Below, one piece after another: positions 8,645 through 15,722 of a stretch of DNA of 64,000 nucleotides (positions are counted from its first letter, which is position 1; each line of letters opens with the position of its first letter). A model generated the notes under the pieces. That model saw only the letters and a list, made by a program, of their open reading frames with translations. It did no database searches and was not told the DNA's origin. This stretch comes from Pantanalinema rosaneae. GTDB taxonomy: Bacteria > Cyanobacteriota > Cyanobacteriia > Leptolyngbyales > Leptolyngbyaceae. The DNA lies in assembly GCF_050753385.1 (NCBI RefSeq), contig NZ_JBLZFZ010000025.1, forward strand, positions 1 through 64,000, written 5' to 3'. The translations under genes and the position numbers were made by a program.

Positions 8645-9019
8645 ATGACGATTATTTTGCACATTACTACCCGATCGCAGTGGCAACAAGCCGAACAACT
8701 GGGGGAATATCGAGCCGATAGTTTGGCATCGGAAGGCTTTATTCACTGTTCAGTTCCGGCGCAAATTCCCGGAGTGGTGGAGCGGTTTTTTCAGGGGCAA
8801 ACCAACCTGGTATTACTGTGTATTGATGCTACCCAAGTACAGGCAGAGATTCGCTACGATGCGATCGCGACGGGAGAAAAATTTCCCCATATTTACGGCG
8901 GTTTAAATTTGGATGCGGTGGTGCAAGTCGTAGATTTTAACCCAGAGCCCAACCGGGCAGTCACCTTGCCGCCGAGCGTTACAGAATTACTCAGGAGGGC
9001 AACGGATGATCGGGTTTGA
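8645..9019 (+). CDS. DUF952 family protein
   Basis: This is a 124-residue protein starting at the ATG at 8645; a GTG lies one codon earlier. It has the DUF952 hallmarks: an N-terminal ILHITTRSQWQQA, then EGFIHCSVPAQIPGV, the LLCIDATQV strand and the FPHIYGGLNLDAVV block near the C-terminus. Members adopt an ADP-ribosyltransferase-like fold in structural classifications, but the activity is not established. It overlaps the following acetyltransferase gene by 14 bp, so the two are translated together. Confidence 0.85.
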   Translation: MTIILHITTRSQWQQAEQLGEYRADSLASEGFIHCSVPAQIPGVVERFFQGQTNLVLLCIDATQVQAEIRYDAIATGEKFPHIYGGLNLDAVVQVVDFNPEPNRAVTLPPSVTELLRRATDDRV

Positions 9020-9452
9020 GGAACAGGTGATGGTGATTAAATTAGCGGAATCAACGACTGAAATTGCTCAATGCTATCCATTATTGGTGCAATTGCATCC
9101 TTACTTAATGGTTGAAACGTTTGTCGAACAAGTTCAACAGATGCAACACGATCGCTATCAGCTCGCTTACTTACAAGTTGACGATCGGGTTGTCTCAGTT
9201 GCCGGATTTCACATTAGTGAAAGTTTTGCTTGGCGCAAGTATTTATATGTTGATGATTTGGTGACAGATAGCGAAACCCGTTCCCACGGTTATGGTAGCC
9301 AGCTACTCTCTTGGTTAGCGGAATATGCCGAACAGCATCACTGTGTGCAACTCCATTTAGATTGTCGCGTAACTCGTCATCCGGCTCACAAATTCTATTT
9401 GAATCAAGGACTGATGATTGGCGGCTATCACTTTCTAATGGAACTCCGCTAG
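9006..9452 (+). CDS. GNAT family N-acetyltransferase
   Basis: This is a 148-residue single-domain GNAT. The acetyl-CoA-binding motif A is LYVDDLVTDSETRSHGYGSQLL, with R-S-H-G-Y-G as the pyrophosphate loop. A C-terminal HKFYLNQGLMIGGYHF block follows. The start at 9006 is supported by AGGAGG at 8993-8998; a later ATG at 9030 is the alternative. It overlaps the DUF952 gene. The acceptor substrate is unknown. Confidence 0.85.
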   Translation: MIGFEEQVMVIKLAESTTEIAQCYPLLVQLHPYLMVETFVEQVQQMQHDRYQLAYLQVDDRVVSVAGFHISESFAWRKYLYVDDLVTDSETRSHGYGSQLLSWLAEYAEQHHCVQLHLDCRVTRHPAHKFYLNQGLMIGGYHFLMELR

Positions 9453-9514
9453 TCCTCTGCTTCAGTGTCTAGCTGGGGAACTTGTTTATAATTTTTTGTC
9501 ACCAAGGGATATGG

Positions 9515-9538
9515 CGTACAGTGACATATTAGTCGTCG
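9515..9538 (+). repeat. Candidate left end of a Tn7-like element (degenerate)
   Basis: Reading rightward, CGTACAGTGACATATTAGTC and the next bases TCG closely match the inward reading of the end at 14824. The ten bases GTACAGTGAC are identical, followed by ATTA and a GTC-TCG block. It could be the opposite terminal inverted repeat of the island at 9.5-14.8 kb. The flanking pentamers (tatgg and aaacc) do not form a target duplication, so the pairing is uncertain. Confidence 0.4.
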
Positions 9539-9605
9539 AGGAAAATTATTAACCGGAAGAGGGCTATAATAACCTGCTAGAAAACTTCAGCAACTTCCGA
9601 TCGCT

Positions 9606-9779
9606 ATGTCTTCGCTTGACCGTCAACAATCCGATCGCCTCATGCAGCACCTTGCTGGCGTGGAGCAATTGTTAACTGAGGTGGATGAGGAGGGGGCAGA
9701 GGAGGTTCTGGATGAACTCTATATGCTGATTACTAAGCTGTTTGAGCAGTTTCCGCAGCTAGATAGGGAAGAGGATTAA
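9606..9779 (+). CDS. Small acidic hypothetical protein (57 aa)
   Basis: A short ORF begins MSSLDRQQSDRLMQHL and is rich in Glu, Asp and Leu, with helical heptads (AGVEQLLTEVDEEGAEEVLDE broken by short turns). A TATAAT-like box sits at 9565-9570, about 36 bp upstream. It looks like a small helical cyanobacterial protein; no domain is recognised. It may lie inside the proposed mobile island. Confidence 0.5.
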   Translation: MSSLDRQQSDRLMQHLAGVEQLLTEVDEEGAEEVLDELYMLITKLFEQFPQLDREED

Positions 9780-9808
9780 CGAAGTCTCCCTCGTTGCTAT
9801 TTCCTGCC

Positions 9809-10075
9809 CTACTCTTTGACCGGAAAGGGTGAGGGATAGATTCGGGCGACTTGAAACTCCAGGTGGGTGACTCTTTGCTCCCAGGTGAGTTTGGTGATGA
9901 TGGCATCGGCGTAAGCGACCCAGTTTTCATCGACTAACGGAATCGGCACATCGATCGGAAAGATTCGGTAACTCTCTTTCTGTGCCTGATAGACTTTGCC
10001 GTGCTCAAGTTGAGCCGGATAGCCTTGAGCGGGCTTGAGCTTGAGAATACTATTGACGACGCAGGGCATTCCCAT
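9809..10075 (-). CDS. DUF2584 family protein
   Basis: This 88-residue protein begins MGMPCVVNSILKLKPAQGYP and contains YRIFPIDVPIPLVDENW, a pattern I recognise from small conserved cyanobacterial DUF2584 proteins. It has no membrane segment. It lies directly downstream of the hsdS remnant on the same strand. As a conserved gene it may mark native sequence inside or beside the island. The function is unknown. Confidence 0.7.
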   Translation of the reverse strand: MGMPCVVNSILKLKPAQGYPAQLEHGKVYQAQKESYRIFPIDVPIPLVDENWVAYADAIITKLTWEQRVTHLEFQVARIYPSPFPVKE

Positions 10076-10094
10076 CTTTCAGGCTCCTGGGTAA

Positions 10095-10310
10095 TTAAGC
10101 CACTAAGATCTGTTTGGCGGCGACTTCCATCAGGGTGGTGCTGCTGTCGCGAACGGCTTTGAGTTTGGCTTCTAGGGTATCGCAGAGGGAGAGGAGGGCA
10201 TCAACTTTGGCAACAATTCGTTTTTGTTCAGCGAGGGGTGGAAGGGGAATCAACGTTTCTTTGATCTTGCCTACGTTCAGGTTAGGTTGAGCACCACCTG
10301 CTGCTAACTC
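10095..10310 (-). pseudogene. hsdS: hsdS pseudogene, C-terminal fragment
   Basis: This is the tail of the type I restriction specificity subunit. It encodes ELAAGGAQPNLNVGKIKET, the conserved PLPPLAEQKRIVAKVDALL block and a final coiled coil. It is separated from the rest by the IS4-family element at 10311-11616. Deleting the IS and one copy of the 10-bp duplication restores a continuous reading: YDELRELAA from the right flank joins GGAQPNLN on the left. The apparent ORF start at 10394 lies inside the IS and is not native. Confidence 0.88.
10301..10310. repeat. Target-site duplication, left copy
   Basis: CTGCTAACTC abuts the left IS end and is repeated exactly at 11617-11626. Ten base pairs fits the 10-13 bp duplications made by IS4/IS231-type elements. 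Confidence 0.9.
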
Positions 10311-11616
10311 CTTAGTGGTGCAGAGAAGTCCTGAAAGGCTTGCTGTAGCGAGAGTCTTAAATGAGACGGGGATAGCTGAGACGGGGCGTTTCATGAGACG
10401 CTTAAGTTCCCCAACTCAGAGCAAATCTCATGGAAACACCCCTCTTGTATCGTCAACTGCAAGACCAATTGCGTCAATGGGTCACGCCCAAAGACCAACG
10501 GCACCTCCAAGGGTTCGCTGAAATTGTCGCGGCTATCTTGCAATCCGGCAGTGCCTGTTTGGGAAAATGGATTCCCTATCTCAGTCATCGGGGATGCCAA
10601 GCCCGTGCTCACCTAGAACGGTTAAGCTACTTCCTCCACAATCAACAGATCAGTGCTGAGCAGTTTTATGAACCAATACTGCGCCATGTTCTGGCTGCGT
10701 TTGCTGGAGAACCTGTATTGCTAACCCTTGATACCAGTATGTTATGGGATCAATTCTGTCTGATTGAAATCTGCTTTGTCTGGGGCGGGCGTTCCTTCAC
10801 ATTGGCTCAAGTTGTCATTGAACATGGCAGTGCTACGGTAGGCTTTGACCAGTATCAGAGTGTGCTTCAGGGTGCCAAACGGGTCTTGCCTCACGGCTCT
10901 CAGGTCACCTTATTGGCCGATCGTGGCTTTGAACATGGCAACTTGATTCATTGGTTGGGGCAACAGAATTGGTCATGGGCGATTCGGGTGAAGTCAGACT
11001 TGAAGATAACGCTCTCGAACGGTTGCACTCAATCCGTTGAACAGCTATTGCCACCTGAAGCACAGGCGTACCTGTTTGAGAATGTGAAAGTTCTCGATGG
11101 CATTGCCTGTCATCTTGCCACGGCTAAGGTGCCCGATACCAAAGACACCTGGGCAGTGTTGTCTGACCAGTCACCTTCCCTGCAAACGTTTGCCCTCTAT
11201 GGCAAGCGATTTGGTGGAATTGAACCGCACTTCAAGGACTACAAGTCAGCCGCTTTTAACGTGTTGCAATCGGGCTTACGGACGGCTCAAGCCCTGACCT
11301 GCTTATTCATGCTGCTGGATTGTGCCTCTCTGATTGCTTTGATGTTGGGCATGATGCTGGTGCAAGCTGGGGAGCGCTCACGCCTGGACTGGCATGGAGA
11401 GCGGGGTTTGAGTTTTCTGCAACTTGGTCTACGGGAGCTATCTCGGCTTTGCTACGAGCGATTGTCTCTGCCCAAACTCGTAGCATTACCCAACACAAAC
11501 CCACGTTCTGGCTGCGCGTCTCTCCGTAAACGAGATGTCTTAGATTGTCGAATTGAATTCTCCAAAGTGGTCAAATTCTCATGATGAGACTGCCCTGAGT
11601 TTTCTGCACCACTAAG
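10311..11616 (+). mobile_element. Complete IS4-family insertion sequence (1306 bp)
   Basis: The element has 14-bp perfect terminal inverted repeats: CTTAGTGGTGCAGA at 10311-10324 and its complement at 11603-11616. Two of the next three positions also match. It is flanked by a perfect 10-bp duplication and carries one full transposase gene. The perfect duplication and intact gene point to a recent insertion into hsdS. Confidence 0.95.
10430..11584 (+). CDS. IS4-family DDE transposase
   Basis: This is a 384-residue transposase with the RNase H-like DDE core. The first Asp is in LLTLDTSMLWDQ (about residue 101) and the second in LLADRGFEHGN (about 165). The Glu is in the Y-G-K-R-F-G-G-I-E-P-H-F-K-D-Y-K block near 265, which is the IS4 Y-R-E-K signature. 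The frame is uninterrupted, so the element could be active. It is read opposite to the hsdS gene it interrupts. Confidence 0.93.
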   Translation: METPLLYRQLQDQLRQWVTPKDQRHLQGFAEIVAAILQSGSACLGKWIPYLSHRGCQARAHLERLSYFLHNQQISAEQFYEPILRHVLAAFAGEPVLLTLDTSMLWDQFCLIEICFVWGGRSFTLAQVVIEHGSATVGFDQYQSVLQGAKRVLPHGSQVTLLADRGFEHGNLIHWLGQQNWSWAIRVKSDLKITLSNGCTQSVEQLLPPEAQAYLFENVKVLDGIACHLATAKVPDTKDTWAVLSDQSPSLQTFALYGKRFGGIEPHFKDYKSAAFNVLQSGLRTAQALTCLFMLLDCASLIALMLGMMLVQAGERSRLDWHGERGLSFLQLGLRELSRLCYERLSLPKLVALPNTNPRSGCASLRKRDVLDCRIEFSKVVKFS

Positions 11617-11626
11617 CTGCTAACTC
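11617..11626. repeat. Target-site duplication, right copy
   Basis: CTGCTAACTC follows the right IS end and is an exact copy of 10301-10310. Confidence 0.9.
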
Positions 11627-12888
11627 TCTCAATTCATCATATTTTTTCTGAAAAACACGCTTGATGTATGTTTGCAAACCATCAGCAGCTTCAAAAAAAA
11701 CAATAGCCGCGCAAGCTTGATTGTAGCTGAGATTCTCAATTGAGAAATTTGCCCGCGAGTTCTACCTTGACCATATAAGGCAACAATAAGTGAACCAGGT
11801 GGGTAAAGTCTTAAACGATAATCTGACACAGCAGTTTCTGTGATGTAAGTTTCTGCTGAATCAATGAATTCACGAGAAGTCGCAGTACTTGTAATCCAAG
11901 GAATTTCGCCATCAAGATAGTAATCACTATTTGATGTCAACGGCGTACTACCTGTACCTATATCATTGATGTCATCTAGGCGAACCCACATCCAATTTTC
12001 GGGAAGAAGGTAAGGTATATTTTCGGGGTCTAATGGTGGCAGTGGAGATGCCTTTTTAATTATTTTCTGCTTAATCAGAGCTTCTTTTCTAGTCTCAATT
12101 CTTTCAAATAAAATTGATGCAGCGTCATCAGTAGGATTTTGAGGAACGAGTTTGCCTTGAACGGCTAATTGGAGACTTGCCTGACGGAGTTTGGGAATGG
12201 TTTCGGGGATGCTGTAGAGCAGGTCGAAGTTGTTGCAGATGCCTTGCCAGTGGTGATGGAAGTCGTCGGGGTTTTGAGCGGTGAGGAGTTGGGAAATTGC
12301 GCCCTCGTTCATTTTGAGCAGGCTGGCTTGTCGCTGCTGCTGTCGTTTTTCGATCTCGTCACAGAGAACAAGCAGGCGATCGCACTTCTCCACAATCCGC
12401 TTCTGTTCTGCGATCGGCGGAAGCGGAACAGGAACACTAGCAACTTGTGGCTGGCTGACAGACGCTTGTCCAGATGCTTGCTTAGCATCTCCCTGAAATA
12501 TTGCTCTTACTCTATTTGTGCGAAACAATAGGTTTATGTATTCTGGAAGATCTTGATTATGGAAAAGTCGAACTCTGATGTTCATCGCCTCATAAATCAA
12601 AGGTTCTTTTATCTCTTGAACAAGGGCAGCTTTTCCCACCAATTCTCGGCTATTCACCCTATTTACAACTAAATCACCTACTACAAGCTTATAAGTTTCA
12701 AGTTCGTTTTCATCAACGATTACACGCTTTATTTCTCTTAGATCTAGTTGTCCATCTTGAATATTGAACATTCTGACACAAGCAATACCATCTTTGGAGT
12801 AAAATCTAGCAGGCTTGTAAAGTCCGTTATTCATGGACTCAACTAGATTTCCAAGTTTCAACCATTTCCAAGAATCTGGGATTTCCTA
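11627..12888 (-). pseudogene. hsdS: hsdS pseudogene, central fragment (both recognition-domain parts)
   Basis: This is the central part of the type I specificity subunit. It has a first target-recognition domain (KLGNLVESMNNGLYKPARF), a central conserved region with PLPPIAEQKRIVEKCDRLL and LQLAVQGKLVPQNPTDD, and the start of the second recognition domain. It is preceded by an in-frame TAG at 12886-12888: DEVP-stop-EIPDSWKW is otherwise continuous. The frame breaks near 11720. There RISAT should run into NQACAAIVFFEAADGLQTY, which is present one frame away; a single lost A explains it. Both lesions are independent of the IS insertion. Confidence 0.88.
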
Positions 12889-13131
12889 AGGTACTTCATC
12901 CAAACTTATGGAGTAATTCGATTGTGATTTACCAATTTTTCCAGCTTTTAGTAGTTGAGCTTTCTTAAGCCGAATCCTCTCAAGCAGAACAGAAACTGGT
13001 TCATCACTAGAATCTTGAGGGACAAGCTTTCCTTGAACGGCTAGTTGCAGAACAATTTCCCGCAGATTTAAAACGGCATTGGGAGCATCGGTCAGTAGGG
13101 CAAAGTTGTCAAAGAAAGAGTCGAGGGTCAT
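12886..13131 (-). pseudogene. hsdS: hsdS pseudogene, N-terminal fragment
   Basis: This 81-codon open stretch begins MTLDSFFDNFALLTDAPNAV and includes LQLAVQGKLVPQDSSDEPVS, the normal amino end of this HsdS class. It ends at the premature TAG at 12886-12888, after which the same frame carries on as EIPDSWKWLKLGNLV. Its start faces the antitoxin gene start across 34 bp. Confidence 0.87.
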
Positions 13132-13165
13132 ACTGGAAACCAGGGAAACGGGAGAGAAACAAGCG

Positions 13166-13417
13166 ATGACAATTCGTGTGAGTGTCCTCGAAGTCGTGTC
13201 TCAGTTTAGCGAACTTCTCGATCGCGTCAAGCAGGGCGAAGAAGTGATTATCTCCGATGGTGACGTTCCCGTTGCCCGATTGCTGGCGGCTCAACCGTCT
13301 CTACCGCGTGTGCCTGGGCAAGATAAAGGTCAAGTGATGATTGCTCCCGATTTTGATGCCCCTCTACCCGAAGACATCCTCCAGGGCTTTCTTGAACCCG
13401 CTTCTCCCCAATCATGA
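13166..13417 (+). CDS. Phd/YefM-type antitoxin
   Basis: This is an 83-residue antitoxin. MTIRVSVLEVVSQFSELLDRVKQGEEVIISDGDVPVARL is the Phd/YefM fold, with its DNA-binding N-terminus. The tail (ILQGFLEPASPQS) would wrap the toxin. I chose the ATG at 13166; frames further upstream overlap the divergent hsdS start. The stop overlaps the toxin start by 4 bp (ATGA). It probably represses its own promoter in the 34-bp gap. Confidence 0.88.
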   Translation: MTIRVSVLEVVSQFSELLDRVKQGEEVIISDGDVPVARLLAAQPSLPRVPGQDKGQVMIAPDFDAPLPEDILQGFLEPASPQS

Positions 13418-13800
13418 GAGCCTTGCTCGACACCCACACCTTCCTCTGGTGGGTCACAGATGCCCCTCAGTTATCGGATACTGCCAAAGCCGCGATCGCT
13501 GACCCCGGCAACCTGCTCTTTTTGAGCAGCGCCAGCGTTTGGGAAATTGTCATCAAAGTGGGTACAGGCAAATTGCTTCTACCCGAAGAACCAGGAACCT
13601 ATATCCCTTCGCGCATGGCATCCAATCGGTTTGAAAGCCTACCGATTCAGGTCAGCCACGTACTACAAGTTGCTAAATCGCCCGATCTGCATCGAGATCC
13701 ATTCGATCGCATTCTGGTAGCACAAAGCCAGGTTGAACAAATGCCGATTCTGACGATCGATGCTTTAATTCGCCAGTATCCAGTCACAACCATTTGGTAA
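13414..13800 (+). CDS. PIN-domain ribonuclease toxin (VapC-like)
   Basis: This is a 128-residue PIN nuclease. The acidic Mg2+ ligands are visible: Asp6 in LLDTHTFLWW, Glu43 or so in SVWEIVIKVG, Asp near 97 in HRDPFDRILVAQ and Asp near 115 in ILTIDALI. The WEI and DPFDR blocks mark the subgroup paired with Phd-type antitoxins. It overlaps the antitoxin by 4 bp. It is intact although the restriction genes on both sides are broken. Confidence 0.9.
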   Translation: MRALLDTHTFLWWVTDAPQLSDTAKAAIADPGNLLFLSSASVWEIVIKVGTGKLLLPEEPGTYIPSRMASNRFESLPIQVSHVLQVAKSPDLHRDPFDRILVAQSQVEQMPILTIDALIRQYPVTTIW

Positions 13801-13821
13801 ACCCACCTTTTCTCGTAGAGC

Positions 13822-14757
13822 CTACTCCTGACGCTCCAGTGATGCCTTCAGCTCAAACTTCAGCTTACTCCGCACCTCCTCCAACTCCGCCAGTAGTTTC
13901 TGATGGGCTGCCAGCATCTCATCCAGGTCAGCGTGTTCTACATCTACCTGATGCGGATTTTTGATATCCAGGTTGTAGTTGTTCGCCTTGATCGTCTCCA
14001 CCGACACCTTCCAGGCAAACTCATTCTCCTCCCGGTTGTGCCACCAGGCTTGCTCCGGCTCAAACTCCTCAAACCGAATCGGCTTTGTCTTGTTGTAAGA
14101 CTTGTACCCTGGTGGATAGGGATGCTCGTAGTACCAGACCTCCGTGGTCGGTTCTCCCTTGGTGAAAAACAGCAGATTCGTCTTGATGCCCGTGTAGGGG
14201 TTAAACACGCCGTTGGGCAACCGGACGATCGTATGCAAATTGCACTCTTGTAGCAGCTTCTCCTTAATCCGCGTCTTCACACCCTCGCCAAACAACGTGC
14301 CATCGGGCAGGACGATCGCCCCTCTGCCACCGTCTTCTAGTAGGTGCATAATCAGCACTAGAAATAGGTCTGCCGTTTCCCGTGTCTTGAAAGAATCAAA
14401 ATTGTTCTCAATGCCATCCTCCTCCATGCCCCCAAACGGTGGGTTAGTGACAATTACCTGCACCTTTTCCTGAGTTGAGTAGTCCCGCAACGGTCGCGCC
14501 AGCGTGTTGTCATGCTTCACGGGAGGCACATCCACCCCATGCAGCAGCAGGTTGGTGATACAGAGTAGGTGGGGCAGAGGTTTCTTCTCAAAGCCTCTCA
14601 GCGATCGTTGCAGCGTCTCCTCATCCTCCGCTGTCTTCACATAGTTCTTGCGGATATACTCCAGCGCACAGGTCAAAAATCCCCCCGTCCCACAGGCAGG
14701 GTCAAACACAATTTCTCCTAGCTTGGGATCGGTCATCGTCACCATGAACTGTGTCAC
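13822..14757 (-). pseudogene. hsdM: hsdM, 5'-truncated type I methyltransferase
   Basis: The fragment (about 310 residues, against 480-530 for an intact subunit) keeps the SAM-binding motif DPACGTGGFL, the catalytic NPPFGG and most of the C-terminal part. It starts abruptly at TQFMVTMTDPKLGE, so the N-terminal helical domain and the segment before it are gone. The missing part is replaced by the transposon-end-like sequence at 14752-14824. The first open codons (TTG at 14766) are read from that end. No hsdR is present in the window, so the locus cannot make a working restriction enzyme. Confidence 0.85.
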
Positions 14758-14824
14758 CAATAACAATAATCTGTCCTCAATGACAGCAATTTGTCACCGA
14801 TGACATTTAATTAGTCACTGTACA
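14752..14824. mobile_element. Tn7-like (type V-K CAST-type) transposon end
   Basis: The sequence ends in TTAGTCACTGTACA next to tRNA-Val and contains several direct and inverted TGTCA/TGACA sites: TGTCACC, CTGTCC, ATGACAG, TTTGTCACC and GATGACATTT. Ends starting TGTACAGTGAC with repeated TnsB-type GTGACA sites are typical of cyanobacterial Tn7-like elements carrying Cas12k, which also sit beside tRNA genes. No tnsB, tnsC, tniQ, cas12k or CRISPR array is in the window, so this is a remnant or a deleted element. Confidence 0.72.
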
Positions 14825-14832
14825 AAACCTAA

Positions 14833-14906
14833 TGGACACAACTGGACTCGAACCAGTGACCCCCACGATGTCAACGTGGTGCTCTAACCAACTGAGCTAT
14901 GCGTCC
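14833..14906 (-). tRNA. tRNA-Val (GAC)
   Basis: The cloverleaf is complete: the acceptor pairs GGACGCA with TGTGTCC, the D-arm is GCTC/GAGC, the anticodon stem is CCACG/CGTGG with loop TTGACAT (anticodon GAC), and the T-arm is ACTGG/CCAGT with TTCGAGT. The CCA is not encoded. It is probably the attachment site for the Tn7-like element, whose end lies 8 bp from its 3' end. Confidence 0.96.
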
Positions 14907-15102
14907 GCGACAACGATTAATGAGTATAGCACAGGTAACTGGGGAATGGGCAAGTGGTTTGCGAATAACGATCGCTGCTGATTTATCTTTCGTAATCTTT
15001 TAAGTTCATAACGTTAAGCTTCGTTGCGAACTCCGGAACGAAGGAGGCGGCATGATACCTTCGTTTACGTTGATCACTGAAGCAGAGTAGGGAGAGAACA
15101 CC

Positions 15103-15303
15103 TTGGATTCGCGTTCACATCAACCCTTAAATACGGCTGTTCGAGAAGACTTTAGCGAGTACGTAGCCCATTTGCAGCTTCACATGACTCTACAGGCTCG
15201 TAACTTAGTGCCGCCTTTGACTAACGCTAGTGATAGTCGAGAGCAATTCCTTCAACAAACTCAGGCCAATTTTGAAAAGCTGGTGTCTCGACAGGGGCGC
15301 TAA
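15103..15303 (+). CDS. Small hypothetical protein (66 aa)
   Basis: A TTG-started ORF follows a GGGAGAG ribosome site and is followed by a clear terminator. MDSRSHQPLNTAVREDFSEYVAHLQLHMTLQARNLVPP is mostly helical and soluble. The terminator and good ribosome site support translation. I do not recognise a family. The 196-bp stretch from the tRNA to this gene holds an inverted repeat CTTCGTT...AACGAAG (15019-15043) of unknown role. Confidence 0.55.
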   Translation: MDSRSHQPLNTAVREDFSEYVAHLQLHMTLQARNLVPPLTNASDSREQFLQQTQANFEKLVSRQGR

Positions 15304-15337
15304 GCCATTACAAATCTTGTTCCGTATCCAAGTTCAG

Positions 15338-15367
15338 ATCAGAGCTGATTAATAGCTCTGATTTTTT
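15338..15367 (+). terminator. Rho-independent terminator
   Basis: A perfect 9-bp stem ATCAGAGCT/AGCTCTGAT with a 7-nt loop is followed by TTTTTT. It lies 35 bp after the 66-aa ORF. The remaining about 350 bp up to the kinase gene hold no gene that I can see. Confidence 0.88.
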
Positions 15368-15722
15368 GTGGGTGTTTCTGCGTTGCTTGGAAGAATTGCT
15401 AGGGGAAACCGGAGTGGGTTAGGGGCTGCGATCGTGCCGCAATTCGGATTACACTAGGCATCAATCCCGGAACAACTTAGCTCTAAGTGTTTCCCTCAAG
15501 TTTCCACCGATCGATCGTGCCGTGTTGAGACAAAACTAGCCCAAGCGAATTGCCTGAAGAGTTTTGTTGAGTGGAGCCGTTGCTCCCGGTTGCAACGGTT
15601 AATCTGGGTTTAGTGGGTTTGATATTTAATCTGGTTTGAGTTAAAGATCAAGCTCCTTGGAATCGCTATAGGGTAGGGATAGTGCCATATCTCTACATGC
15701 GTTTGCAGAGTTTGCGAAGAAC

